DNA of 64,000 nucleotides. Source: Emiliania huxleyi CCMP1516 (taxonomy: Eukaryota > Haptophyta > Isochrysidales > Noelaerhabdaceae). Of the stretch, positions 48,772 to 63,256 are shown in pieces. Under the pieces are notes generated by a model that was not told the origin of the DNA, searched no databases, and saw only the letters and a list, made by a program, of their open reading frames with translations. The first letter of the stretch is position 1, and each line of letters opens with the position of its first letter. The translations under genes were made by a program, and so were the position numbers. The stretch is from assembly GCF_000372725.1 (NCBI RefSeq), contig NW_005201327.1, forward strand, positions 302,745-366,744, in the 5' to 3' direction.

Positions 48772-50814
48772 GCGTCCTCGCCCCGCGTGCCTATGCCACG
48801 GAGCCACGAAACGCGGAAGAAGAATTCACCCGCTCCGCGCGAGGGAGTTTTGTTGTCGTAGTGGCAAGACGTGCTCTCCTCTCGACAGCTAAGGGCTAAG
48901 TAAGACGCGCTCATTGTTGCAATGTCATTGAGGCAGGAAAGAGCTCGCCGAGGAGTCGAGGGCTCCCGACCACGCCGGACCCAGCCAGGATAAGGCACGC
49001 TTGCCTTAAACTGCCATGAAGAGCACTAAATGTGCGATAAAAAATCTGTTGAAAGCGCCACAAAATGTGTTTGAATTACATCTGAACGGAGGAAGAATCT
49101 CTCGGAAATGAACAGCGAAGGGCGCAGTGAAAAACGATAAAACAAATCTTCAAAGCGCCTTGTATTCATGGTTAGGCACCCTCGCTTAGGTAGCGCGGGT
49201 TAGCGCGGGTTCCACCTTCACCTTCTCATTGGTTTGGTGGAGTATAGGTACGAGGGGGGTGGGGCATCTCTTGCGGGTCTCGCCAGGGGCGCCTACTAAC
49301 CTCGCTTGCGAGGGGCGTGTGGCATGTCTGAACGGACTCGTGAGGGGCGCCTGCCAACCTCGCTTCGTCGAAGCGGCGCTCGGTACCCACACCCACCCCG
49401 CCGCATTCGTCGCCGGCGCGCGACACGTTCCCGTCGGCTGGACTGCCCTCGTCGAGTGCGTGTCGCCAACCAAGGCGGGACGCACTCAGGGACAGTGCCG
49501 GCGGGACGCGGCTCGAGAGGCGGCTCCCGCGGAGGCACGGCTGGCACCTGTGGCGCGGGGCTCGTCTTCGGAAAGACCAGGATCGCTCTACTGGCAAAGT
49601 TCTGGCTGACACGCGCGCCCGGTCGAGCCTTCGGCGGGCGCGCTGCGGTCGCACGCCTACCCAAGTCATATGCCACGGCGTGCGATCTAGATTCAGCACA
49701 CGCGCCTCTGCTTGCAACCACTCATCCAATGAACTGTCGTCACCCATGAGTGCGAGTTAGGGCTAGCGGCTGGCCAATAGTCTCACACGTTCGCCCCTGT
49801 CGCCTGTCTGTGTTGTTGTGCTGTTGTTTGTCTCTTGGCACCTTGGAGTGCTGGGGGGGCGACAGGGGGGACGTGGCCTGAGTGATGTGTACGCCCACTC
49901 AGGATGTGTGGCAGCCCGCTGGCTGTGTGTCTTGTGAGCTTGTTTGTGTCTGTGTGTCGCTCGTGCGTGTCGTCATCATCTGTCTTGCGTCCACCCATAC
50001 CGCGTTGGTGTCCAGTCCGAGCCTGACTGTTCTTCACCTTACTACATACATACATACCGGGTTAAGCCGCACTAACCGGCACGGGTCAGCTCGGGTCAGA
50101 ACACGGGTTACCATAACCCGACGCTAACCCGGCACTACGGGGTGTGGACCGTGAGTTGACCAGCCAGGGGTTGTGCGCCGGGACCTCCTGCTCGGCTCCA
50201 GCCAGTAGTCAAGTCTTGTCACTAACAGAGTAGAAGGATCTGACCTCGGGGCCGATGTGACCAAGCGCTGGTAGCGTGGTTTGACCTCACACCCATGGTC
50301 TCACAGTGTGCCGGCAATCGCCGAGCAGTGTCGCTCACACAAGCCGCAGCACAAGTGACTGAGGGCCAGTGAGGGCGAGCCCATCGCTGTCACAGCTGTG
50401 GCAGCCGCACAGTAGGCTGTGCCATCTGTGCAGAGCGTGTGAGCAGCAGAGGAGCTGCTCTCCAGGCTTCTGTCGCAAACAGCTGCATGCCACCGAAGGC
50501 GCTGTCGAGGTTCGCCGAGCGCGGCGAAAATCCACCGTCACCGACGAGCGCGTTGTTATATGAGGAGTATTCACTCCGGACAAAAAACGCGGGCGTGGCA
50601 GGCGACACGGACGTGCCGCAAGCTTTTAGCGGCGAGGCGCGGGACCGTCTGTGGGTCTGTGGCGAGGTGGGTCGCGTCCCCCGATTTCCGTCAACCCAGC
50701 ATCCACACCCTTTAGAGGGGCTCCCCCGGAGCGCGGAGGCCGGAGCGCGCGCGCCATGAGCATGACACGTGGACACAACCCACAACACGACGAAGAACAA
50801 CGCACAGACAAACG
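48772..50814. other. Gene-poor region with repeats
   Basis: 49020-49170 is AT-richer. 49226-49747 has a minus frame starting GDDSSLDEWLQAEARVL, whose counterpart is recognisable in the repeat at 55208-55275, so it belongs to repeat C. 50046-50800 has no convincing gene. Confidence 0.5.
49680..50045 (+). repeat. Dispersed repeat C, continuous copy
   Basis: Matches 55208-55830 in blocks: CAGCACACGCGCCTCTGCTT, TGGCACCTTGGAGTGCTGGG, GTGTGTCTTGTGAGCTTGTT and GCGTCCACCCATACCGCGTT. Confidence 0.85.
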
Positions 50815-55045
<4,231 letters not shown>

Positions 55046-55207
55046 GGCTCGGCCAGGCTCGCCGGCTGGGACACGCGCGGTTTTTCTCTTTTTTTGAGCT
55101 TTGCCTTCCGTAGCACGTCTAGAGAGAGAGAGAGAGAGAGAGACTCTCTCTCTCGTAGCACGTCTACCTACACCTACCTACCTACGTCTACCTCCGTCAT
55201 AGTGCCA

Positions 55208-55892
55208 CGACGTGCGGCCTAGAATTAGCACACGCGCCTCTGCTTGAATACACTCATACATTGGATTGTCATCGCCTTGTCCCACTTATCGAATTTGTGC
55301 AGGCGAGAGTACTCGTCCGAATTCCGGCGTTTTTCAGAATTCTCACCCTACTATACTACAAGTACTCGCACGGTACACACACACAGCTCGCAAACACTCA
55401 CCCATTTGATTGTCACTGTCCGTGAGTGCGAGATTAGGGCTAGCCGCAGGCAGCTAGCCTCTGAGGAGGGCGTCCATAGACACCTCACTAGACCCCACAC
55501 ACGGTCTCGTCCGTGCCTCGCCGGCCGGAGAGATTGCTGGAGGTAGAGCAAGCCTGCTCTAGCCTCGCATGTCGCTTCCTGTCGTCTGTTGTGTTGTTGT
55601 GCCCTTGTTTGTTCTCTTGGCACCTTGGAGTGCTGGGGGGGGCGACAGGGAGGATGTGGCCTTGAGTTATGTGTAAGCCGACTCAGGGTGTGTGGCAGCC
55701 AGCTGGCTGTGTGTCTTGTGAGCCTGTTTGTGTCTGTGTGTCGTTCGTGCGTGTCGTCATCATCTGTCCAGCGTCCACCCATACCGCGTTGGTGTCCAGT
55801 CCGAGCCTGGCTGTTCTTCACCTTTCTACCTACCTACCTGCCTTCGACCCAGTCGTTGGTCGGACTGTGTTTCGCCTTCCCATCAATCAATC
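55208..55892 (+). repeat. Dispersed repeat C, longest copy
   Basis: Runs from TTAGCACACGCGCCTCTGCT to TGACTGTTCTTCACCTT-like sequence at 55825, then the CCCAGTCGTTGGTCGGACTG extension also found at 45318. The part 55560-55830 aligns end to end with 49790-50045. Confidence 0.85.
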
Positions 55893-55895
55893 AGT

Positions 55896-55980
55896 ATGAA
55901 ACAACGCAACGGACATGGCATATCGCTCTCGGGCCCACAGACATCCCGCACACTCGCCACACACCCGCCGCCCCCGCGCG
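55896..55980 (+). repeat. Dispersed repeat D, copy 2
   Basis: Nearly identical to 13884-13972 (GGACATGGCATATCGCTCTC and CACAGACATCCCGCACACTC). Confidence 0.9.
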
Positions 55981-56248
55981 TAATAAACACAAGTCGCGTA
56001 AAGCACAAGTCTTCACCATTCGTGCAGCACAGAGGGTAATAGAAGGCTATAAAAGGCTTTCGCAGAGCTGTTATTGAGAAGAAAATACCTCACATGGCGC
56101 TGCGCGCTGGTCTATGAGAGGTTGAGGTGCGAGCCCTGGAGGCCCTGGGAATGGGGGGATGAATGAGACTACCCGCGGCGAGCATGGTTCTGGCATGGTT
56201 GTCTCGCGAGCTCTGCGGGTTTTCCTCTTTTTTGAGAGAGCGCCTTCG

Positions 56249-56249
<1 letters not shown>

Positions 56250-56338
<89 letters not shown>
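56250..56338 (+). repeat. (TG)n microsatellite
   Basis: About 88 bp of pure TG. The upstream flank GAGAGCGCCTTCGTTG is shared with the sequence next to the (TG)n at 56813. Confidence 0.97.
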
Positions 56339-56340
<2 letters not shown>

Positions 56341-56559
56341 GCGTCGCTACGCGCGGTCTTCCGCGGGGGGAGGGCTTCGTCGACGGGTGCGGGATCGCGG
56401 CGCGGCTGGTGCTGCGGCGATGCCTCCGGCTGTTGCGGCGGGCGGCTTCGTTGCTGCTCGCGGCGATGGCGAAAAACTCGTCTCGTCGCATACACCAAGA
56501 GCTTATGCTCCGGCGAGATGTGAGGCGCATGCGCCCAGGAGGGGAGGGCGCATGCGTAA

Positions 56560-56662
56560 CGACGCTGCTAGAGATGCCTTTCGGGGCCCAGAGATAAAAC
56601 TTCTGATGCCATGCGTGACCTAGTAGTGTCCCCAGCTATGGGCGTGTCCACGTTGGAGCCAG
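56560..56662 (+). repeat. Dispersed repeat F, copy 2
   Basis: Identical to 47016-47114 over about 98 bp. Confidence 0.95.
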
Positions 56663-56691
56663 GTGTGGTGTGGGCGCGAGAATAGCTCCGC

Positions 56692-56755
56692 CGTTCATGG
56701 AGGCAACCGATGCGAGTCGACTGGTGTGTGTCGTCGTGGTTTCGTATCACAAGAA
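56692..56755 (-). repeat. Dispersed repeat E, reverse copy
   Basis: GGAGGCAACCGATGCGAGTC then GACTGGTGTGTGTCGTCGTG, the reverse of 35168-35225. Confidence 0.8.
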
Positions 56756-56812
56756 TACTCACTCACACATGCCTTCGTTGTTAGTTATAATACAGACGGA
56801 TGATCACTTGCT

Positions 56813-56947
<135 letters not shown>

Positions 56948-57258
56948 CCACATGACACGCACACACCCGCACTTTTTTTTTAGAGCGCCTTCGTTGTTTA
57001 CTAATAATCTCTTTTTGAGCTAGCCTTCGATGTGTGTTCTTTCACCTTCCTTGAATCCCTTCCGGACGCGCTTTCTCTCTTGTTAACACATGCGCGTGCC
57101 CTTTAGGCCTCTCCCCCGTGCGCGTGATGGGCGAATTGTGATCGATGGGGCGCTTGAGGCTGCGGTTGGTACTCACCCTTCTCAAAAAACAAACACGTTG
57201 TTGGTCATAAAAAGGAAACGCTGAAGAGCATCTGCTGCGCGGGCGTCAGCCGCTTCTG

Positions 57259-57398
57259 CGGGAGGACGACCCCGGCTAGAGTAGTCTCCGACCACACCCA
57301 CAAAGAACCCTGCACAAAGATCGCAAGGGCAGGGGCCTGTTCCTTTTTACCCATCTCACAGTAGAGAGGTGTCCGTTTTTATTTATTTATTTATTTAG
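57259..57398 (+). repeat. Dispersed repeat B with ATTT tail
   Basis: GGGAGGACGACCCCGGCTAG through CCACAAAGAACCCTGCAC to TTTTTATTTATTTATTTATT. Direct relative of 11484-11655. Confidence 0.9.
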
Positions 57399-57590
57399 CT
57401 TGGGGAAGTGCGCCGGGCCGTGCGTCCCATTGCGGGACTCGTGGCGCCTCTCCCAGGCCCGCCGCAGCGGTCCCGTGGGTACCTGCCTATTTGTGAGTCT
57501 CCAAACGCACATGCATACATGCAGGCACACAACGCGGGCTGTAACAAGCTCCTCTACTTCTGCGCGACTAAACGCCCGACCAACCGCCCA

Positions 57591-59018
57591 TCATTGCCTC
57601 CACAGCTCAATCTTCTTGGGCAAGAGCTGATTCGACAGGTGATCTCCGTGGCCTAGGCAGCCGCTTTCGCCCCCGCCCCAGCTCCAGGCGGCGCCGCCAG
57701 CGGTGAGGGCGAGGCTGTGGTTCAGCCCAGCCGACACAGCGATGACGCGCGGGCCCCCAACCAAGGCCTCGACCTTCTTCGGCAGCAGCTGGTGCTGCTG
57801 GTCGCCGTGGCCCAGCTTGCCTTGGCCTCCAAAGCCCCCAGACCAGACAGCACCGTCGGCGGTGAGGGCGAGGCTGTGGCAGTCGGCAGAGACAGCGACG
57901 ACGCGCCGCCCAGCAAAGGCCTCGATCTTCTTTGGCAGCAGCTGGTGCTGCTGGTTGCCGTGGCCCAACCTGCCTTGGTGTCCGTAGCCCCAGCTCCAGA
58001 CAGCGCCGTCGGCGGTGATGGCGAGGCTGTAGTTTGTTCCAGCCGACACAGCGACGACGCGCTGGTCAGCAAAGGCCTCGATCTTCTTGGGCAGCAGCTG
58101 GCGTTGCACGTCGCCGTGGCCCAACCGGCCTGAGCCTCCATTGCCCCAGCTCCAGACAGCTCCGTCGGCGGTGATGGCGAGGCTGTGCAGACCTCCAGCC
58201 GACACAGCGACGACGCGCTGGCCAGCAAATGATTCGATCTCCTTGGGCAGCAGCTGGTTCTGCAGGTCGCCGTGGCCCAGCTGGCCGACGTCTCCCTGGC
58301 CCCAGCTCCAGACGGCTCCATCGGCGGTGAGGGCGAGGCTTTGGCAGCAGCTGGTTCTGCACACAGCGACGATGCGCTGGCCGGCAAAGGCCTCGATCTT
58401 CTTTGGCAGCAGCTGGTTCTGCTGGTCGCCGTGGCCCAGCATGCCATAGATTCCCCCACCCCAGCTCCAGAGAGCTCCGTCGGCAGTGAGGGCGAAGCTG
58501 TGCATGAATCCAGTCGACACGCTCACGGCACGCTCGCCGCCCAGCTGAGGAGAGGGGAGGCGGGTCGGCGTGTTGAGCCGCGTCACGCCCTCGCCGTGCC
58601 CGAGTAGTCCCGGCTGCCAGCTGTTAGCCTTGCCGCACGACGAGAGCCGCCCCTCGCCGTCGATGAAGAAGCTGTGAGACTGGCCTGCCGCCACCCTCGC
58701 CGGAGGGTTGGACTCGCACAGCAACGCCGAATAGCACAGCCACCGCACGGCGCAGCTCTCGCCCTCTGGCAGTGCCGGCAGCTCGAAACCGCGCTCTTGC
58801 GCCCACAAGCGGATGGCCTCCACCGCAAGCGAGGCGTGCAAGACGCGCGAGATGCCCGCGGCGCGAGCGATGTCGGCGGGGTCGCAGCGAGAGACGGCGC
58901 GCACGAGGAGCTCCGAGGGGAGGTCGAGGAGGTGGGCGGGCGGCGGCGTGTCTGGCGATGGCGCGGCGGTGGCGGCGGTGGCGAGGCGGCGCGAGCGGCG
59001 GCGCGGCGGGGCAGACAT
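57591..59018 (-). CDS. F-box / RCC1-repeat protein, paralogue 4
   Basis: Intronless, 475 residues from the ATG at 59018. F-box LLDLPSELLVRAVSRC then seven RCC1 repeats. One repeat is degenerate (IVAVCRTSCCQSLALTADG), replacing the usual SAG-H, and one lacks the middle glycine (VSADCHSLALTADG). Blocks are shared nearly base for base with paralogue 1 (58022-58125 with 1212-1314) and with paralogue 2 (57917-57985 with 16338-16400). It is therefore a mosaic of its sisters. C-terminus KKIELWRQ. Confidence 0.92.
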   Translation of the reverse strand: MSAPPRRRSRRLATAATAAPSPDTPPPAHLLDLPSELLVRAVSRCDPADIARAAGISRVLHASLAVEAIRLWAQERGFELPALPEGESCAVRWLCYSALLCESNPPARVAAGQSHSFFIDGEGRLSSCGKANSWQPGLLGHGEGVTRLNTPTRLPSPQLGGERAVSVSTGFMHSFALTADGALWSWGGGIYGMLGHGDQQNQLLPKKIEAFAGQRIVAVCRTSCCQSLALTADGAVWSWGQGDVGQLGHGDLQNQLLPKEIESFAGQRVVAVSAGGLHSLAITADGAVWSWGNGGSGRLGHGDVQRQLLPKKIEAFADQRVVAVSAGTNYSLAITADGAVWSWGYGHQGRLGHGNQQHQLLPKKIEAFAGRRVVAVSADCHSLALTADGAVWSGGFGGQGKLGHGDQQHQLLPKKVEALVGGPRVIAVSAGLNHSLALTAGGAAWSWGGGESGCLGHGDHLSNQLLPKKIELWRQ

Positions 59019-59155
59019 CGCGAGAAAAAGAATTTTTGCGTCAGTCGCACGACACGATTCACGCGACAGGCGAGGTGCGGGCGAAGTCCTTCTGCAGGGG
59101 TTCGCAAAAAAAGAATGCGAGATAATTCTTTTCTCAGGCGATTAACGTTGGCGTA

Positions 59156-59494
59156 ATGAAGGTGGCAGGCTTTGTGTGTATGCTCATCGCCCTCAGTGGC
59201 TCTGCTGACGCGCTGCTCGCCGTGCCTCGAGCCTCCCCGCGGATGGCCGCGACCACCGACTGGTCCTCGGACGAGCCGTGGCACGCTACGTCCACCGCGT
59301 CGTCGACGCCGCCGAAGGCCGCGTTTGAGCAAGCGTTTGCTCCGGTGCGCCTTCTGCTTGCGCCAGGCCGAGTAAGCAGGCAGGGGCCGCCGTCATGTAC
59401 CGCCTCTGCGCGTTTCTGTTAGGTGGCTGCGATCCTCGAGGAGAAAGCCGCCGCTGCGGAGACGGCTGAGAAGGCCAAGAAGAAGAAGAAGTGA
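59156..59494 (+). CDS. Small secreted or plastid-targeted protein with Lys-rich tail
   Basis: Two exons, 59156-59344 and 59423-59494, with a 78-nt GT-AG intron in phase 0, give 86 residues. The N-terminus is a clear signal peptide (VAGFVCMLIALSGSADALL), followed by a short basic stretch (AVPRASPRMAA). That could be the second half of a bipartite plastid-targeting leader as used by algae with complex plastids. The mature part has WSSDEPWHATSTAS and ends in a helix, VAAILEEKAAAAETAEKAK, then KKKKK. No known family. It is divergent from F-box/RCC1 gene 4 (136 bp between starts). Confidence 0.7.
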
Positions 59495-59876
59495 GTAGAA
59501 GCTATATGTCGTCGTCCCCTCTGCGCTCCCAATGCTGCCGCGAACCAAGCCCAAGCTACACGGTTCGCGAGCAGCCCGTCGCGGCATCGCTTCGCCGAGC
59601 CAATTCCAGGCTTGCGCGCACTATACCGCCCATCTTATGTTTGCCGCTAGTTATGCATGTGTGAGAGAATGTTGTCTGTGAGCTCAGCAGTGCCCCTGTG
59701 GCTGTGCCCCGCTGAGCTCGCCGGCCCAGTGTGGGACTCGTCACAGAAGCTTCCCTTTCGCCCGGTCGATCTGTTCGCACGTCCGTGATGACCCACAGCA
59801 CAAGAACGAAAAAGGCTTCAGTATACGTCCACGTGGGTCGTGGCTAGTTCGTGACCGAGGGCCCGTCTCTCAACAC
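59495..59876. other. Convergent intergenic gap
   Basis: Between the 3' ends of the small secreted gene and the hydrolase-like gene. No gene or repeat seen. Confidence 0.5.
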
Positions 59877-61950
59877 TCAACTCTCAAGAGAGCGACCCGC
59901 CGCACTCCGCCGCTCATCAGCCGATTCCAGCTCGAGGTCGAGCGGTGGTGCGCGGCGGACAGCATCGAGGAGTCGCTGCACCGCCGGGTCGCCCTCCGCC
60001 TCCTCGACGCTTGCATGCTCCCACCGCGGCGGCTGCCCCTTGCGCTCGCCGACGGCGCAAGCGACGCCCTCCGCAAACTCGTCGCGGCAGACCAGCGCCT
60101 GGTTGGCGGCGAGCTCCGCACCCAACGCGGCGGCGCGTCGCGCGAGCGGCTCCTCTGGCAGCGGCAGCTGCAGGCACTCGAGCGCCACCAGCAGCGCCGC
60201 CGGGGAGGCCCTCGACAGTGCTGCCTGGGAAAAGAAAAAAACAGGGTGAAAAAGAAATCGTGCCGCCGCCGGGGAGGCACCAGGCGGATGATGCCCGTGT
60301 GTCTCGCGCCCAGCTTGCCAGACCTAGGTCGCCCTTAGCTTCGGCCGCCTCCGCCGCGTCGCAAAGCCGCGCGGGAAGCCTCTGCAGCGCGCTCGCCGAA
60401 TCGAGCGTCTCGCGCGCAAAGACCAGCGACGCCGCGGCCGCCTCGTAGCCTCCCGCCGCCGCCCGCGTCGCCGCCGCCATTGGCGCCGTCGCCGCCGCCC
60501 CGCAAGAGTCTATCGTGCGCCGCAGCCGCCGGGTAATCTCGTCGCGTAGTCTCGCGTCCTCTTCTCGCGTACTCTCGCGTACTGTCGGGCGCTCTCGGGG
60601 TCTCTCAGGCAACCTCCCCTCGCCTATCGTGTCGCGCAGCTCCGCCGCGCTGGAGCAGTCCACTAGCGAGGAATAGGTGGCCTGCACCGCCGCGCCTTAG
60701 CTGTTAGTTGCGAGCTCTTTAGCGGGCGCCCTCGCTAGTCTCGGCCAATCTCGACCGATCTCGACCGGTCTCTCGGCTGGTCTCCGCCTGCACCGCCTCG
60801 GCAGCGTCGCTCGTCGAAGGGAGCGAGCGCTGCCCGGGCTGGCGCTCGGTTTCGTCGGCGCCGCAAACATGCCTAGCACGGAGACGAGGCGAGATGCGGC
60901 GAGTTGAGCCGAGCCTGACAGCGGTCGTCGTTCGTACACGTGCGTGCAGAGGCCGCCGGCCGCCATGGCGTCCGAGGAGAAGCGGCCGCCGGTCAGCGAC
61001 GCCCACTGCCCGATCCCGCCTGCTGCGCAAGACTCCCTCCTCTCATGAACTACGCGCCGCCGCCGTCGAGGCGGCTGCGCAAGAGATCTGCCGCCAGCGG
61101 CGCATCTCGGCGCATCTCGGCGCATCTCGGCGCATCTCGGCGCATCTCGGCGCATCTCGGCGCATCTCCCCCGCCTTCCAGGCAGCTGCGCAGGTAGTCT
61201 GTGGCGCCGACGTCGGGCACGATGCCGAGCGCGCACTCTGTTCACAGCTGCAGGTGTGAAGAGACGCTGTTCACAGCCCCAGCAGCGCGCACTCTGGCAC
61301 GGGGCGCGACGACACGAGGTTTGGCCGAGGTGAGCCGAGGTTTGCGGCGTGGCTCGGCGAGATCCAGCGAGAGGTGACGAGGGGGCCCGCATTACTGCTG
61401 GTTACTGGAGACTGCGACCACGCGGACTACTGCAGAGTGCTGCAATATTACTGGTCACTGGAGACTGTGCAGAGTGGCGATGCTGCGCGGCTGTGAGAGG
61501 CTTGCCTGGCATCGCCAGGCTGGACGGCGCGCTGGCAATGCGCGTCTCTGCCGCCATGAAGAGCCCCGCTCCGGCGCCAAAAATGAGTCCGTCTGCAAGC
61601 GCGACCACAGGCACGCTATCCCGCAGCGCAAACAGCTCGATCATCAGGCTGTACTCGCGCCGCAGAAAGTCGCGCCTCTGCTGTGGCGGCATCGCGGCCA
61701 CCTGCCGGATGTCGCCGCCCGCACAGAATGCGCGGTCTCCGGACGCCGTCAGAAGCAGGCCGGAGGCACCCTCCTCCCTCGCCGCAACCACCGCCTCGCG
61801 GAGTCCGTCCACCATCTCTGAAGAAAGAGCGTTCAGCTTCGAAGGCCGGTTGAGTCGCACCTCAAGCACGCCGCCAGGATGCCGCCTCGTGAGGAGCGGA
61901 GGCGCGGTGGCGCACGCGTGTAACGATAGCAGCAGCATCGGTGCCGTCAT
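59877..61950 (-). CDS. 3-hydroxyisobutyryl-CoA hydrolase / enoyl-CoA hydratase-family protein
   Basis: Exons 61506-61950, 61175-61237, 60940-61019, 60319-60681 and 59877-60224 close in phase to 432 residues. Crotonase-fold motifs: VRLNRPSKLNALSSEMVDGL at the start, SGDRAFCAGGDIRQVAAM (oxyanion hole, GGD), and ALADGLIFGAGAGLF. AMPECALGIVPDVGA is completed by splice 1 and holds the catalytic E/D positions of the family. GIGQWASLTGGRFSSDAM comes next. The C-terminal block RDEFAEGVACAVGERKG then PPRWEHASV matches the EGVRA...PxW end specific to HIBCH-type (ECH_2) enzymes. The family acts in valine breakdown, usually in mitochondria; the N-terminus may be a targeting leader. Introns: 61238-61505 (GC), 61020-61174 (GC), 60682-60939 (GT) and 60225-60318 (GC). 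A charged insert (RPRERPTVRESTREED) is encoded by a GCGAGA-type repeat. Confidence 0.88.
61100..61175 (+). repeat. GCGCATCTCG minisatellite in hydrolase intron 2
   Basis: Seven near-perfect 10-bp units of CATCTCGGCG. Same TCTCGGC core as in dehydrogenase introns 6 and 8, on the opposite strand relative to the host gene. Confidence 0.92.
61238..61274 (-). mobile_element. 37-nt introner-like element in hydrolase intron 1
   Basis: Minus strand GTGAACAGCGTCTCTTCAC then CTGCAGCTGTGAACAG. Preceded by a second copy of the exon-2 start (AGTGCGCGCT) inside the intron. Confidence 0.85.
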
Positions 61951-62063
61951 CGTGGTGGTCTGTGCGCGCGGCTCCGGTGGTGAGCCGGTGTGTGTGCCAG
62001 TCCGCGCCAGTCCGCGCCCTAGACGGCCAGCTTGGCTGGAGAGAGGCTTGTGATATAAGAATT

Positions 62064-62086
62064 CTTAAGAACTACGCGTTCTTAAG
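62064..62086. repeat. Perfect 9-bp hairpin in a promoter region
   Basis: CTTAAGAAC, 5-nt loop TACGC, GTTCTTAAG. It lies between the EGF-methyltransferase gene's stop side and the hydrolase start at 61950, so it could be a terminator-like or regulatory element. Confidence 0.7.
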
Positions 62087-62107
62087 ACGCTGAGTCGATA
62101 TTCTTCG

Positions 62108-63256
62108 TCACACGGAATGGGCGAGGTCTGCGCAGAGCCAGAGGCCCATCACGCGCCGCTCGCGCCTGCTACCGTCGTGGCCAATTCGCAGCAGTGGCGG
62201 AGGTAGCCCAAACGGACCTGCCTCGAGGTTCCAGCTCGCGTAGGACGAGAACCCCTTTCCCGGGCGGTACTTCCGTGCGGCGCGTGTGTTGCTGCCACGA
62301 GGGAAGTAGGTGATGAGCGCGTACCGGCAGCCCGACGCCGCGATACGTCGCAGCACCATAGCAGCCCGCTCAGCCGAAAAGTGAAACAGTAAGTCGCGTA
62401 CCACCACAAGGTCTGCAGGCCACAAGTATTCGAGAGCGAGGTCGAATCGGCCAAAGGAGATTCGGTGGGGCGAGGGGCCATTCGGCCGTTCGCTTGGTGT
62501 GCCAAACGTGGCTTGTAGCTCCGCCACCAACGACGAGACGATATCCAAGCCCTGATATACGATGCCAGGCGGGGTGGCGGCGGCGCTCAAAACCTCACGC
62601 ATATAATTGAAATCGCCACAGGGCACATCCAGGACCGTGCGCACACGCATGAGGGAGAGGAGGACAGGCAGAACCGTGCGCACGCCAGCTGTCTCCTCAG
62701 CGTTGCTGCCTGGCCCACTCAGCGAGGTCCCGCGCGACTGTCGGCTCTCGGTCGGGCTGGCGAGCGTCTTGCCGGCGAAGGTCAGGTTGCTGTAGTAGCC
62801 TGAATACACCCGCTCCGAGAAATGCGGGTCAGATCCTCCCGTTGCGCCATTTTCAAACGAGCAGTTGCGCAAGCCCCAGCCCGGAGCACAGCGGCAGCGG
62901 CCACGTCTGCACCGGCCGCGCGGCGCGTTGCAATCCTGGTCCGACGCACAGTAGTGCTGCTGGAGACTCGGAGCGATCAGATCCTGTAGGGTCTTCGGGC
63001 AGCTGGGGCAGCCTGACGTGAGCACAGTACTGCAGCCACAAATGGAGGAGGGCTCGCAGCTGCCGGGTTCCGAGGCTACAGCTGGGCATGGGGCCTCCGA
63101 CGTGCAGGGTGGAGCCGCATTCGAGCCTGCTTTGAGAATCGTGGCAGCAACTTCGCACAGCGTCGCCTGCGCTTGCAAAGAGCCGGTGGCTCTCGCGGCC
63201 GTTTCCAGGCGCTGCAGCGACTGAGCTAGCACGAGCAGGTGAAACATGGTGCTCAT
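62108..63256 (-). CDS. EGF-like domain + SAM methyltransferase
   Basis: Intronless, 382 residues from the ATG at 63256 (MSTMFHLLVLAQSLQ). A weak hydrophobic start and a cysteine-rich segment (CTSEAPCPAV; CEPSSICGC; SGCPSCPKTL) precede an EGF-like module at about residues 102-131 (CASDQDCNAPRG...CRCAPGWGLRNC). From about residue 205 there is a class I methyltransferase: VRTVLDVPCGDFNYMREV (SAM loop of the DVPCGDF type), YQGLDIVSSLV (acidic strand), WPADLVVVRDLLFHFS and GCRYALITYFPRGSN. The DVPCGDF family modifies small molecules or glycans in several protists and bacteria. An EGF module on a methyltransferase implies a lumenal or extracellular place of action. The substrate is unknown. Confidence 0.8.
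   Translation of the reverse strand: MSTMFHLLVLAQSLQRLETAARATGSLQAQATLCEVAATILKAGSNAAPPCTSEAPCPAVASEPGSCEPSSICGCSTVLTSGCPSCPKTLQDLIAPSLQQHYCASDQDCNAPRGRCRRGRCRCAPGWGLRNCSFENGATGGSDPHFSERVYSGYYSNLTFAGKTLASPTESRQSRGTSLSGPGSNAEETAGVRTVLPVLLSLMRVRTVLDVPCGDFNYMREVLSAAATPPGIVYQGLDIVSSLVAELQATFGTPSERPNGPSPHRISFGRFDLALEYLWPADLVVVRDLLFHFSAERAAMVLRRIAASGCRYALITYFPRGSNTRAARKYRPGKGFSSYASWNLEAGPFGLPPPLLRIGHDGSRRERRVMGLWLCADLAHSV

Noticed and set aside
61033..61080. Use of the CGCCTCGACGG segment as an exon of the hydrolase
   Set aside because: It resembles the end of exon 2 but using it breaks the frame. Joining 61175 directly to 61019 closes the phase and gives GGIGQWASLTG.
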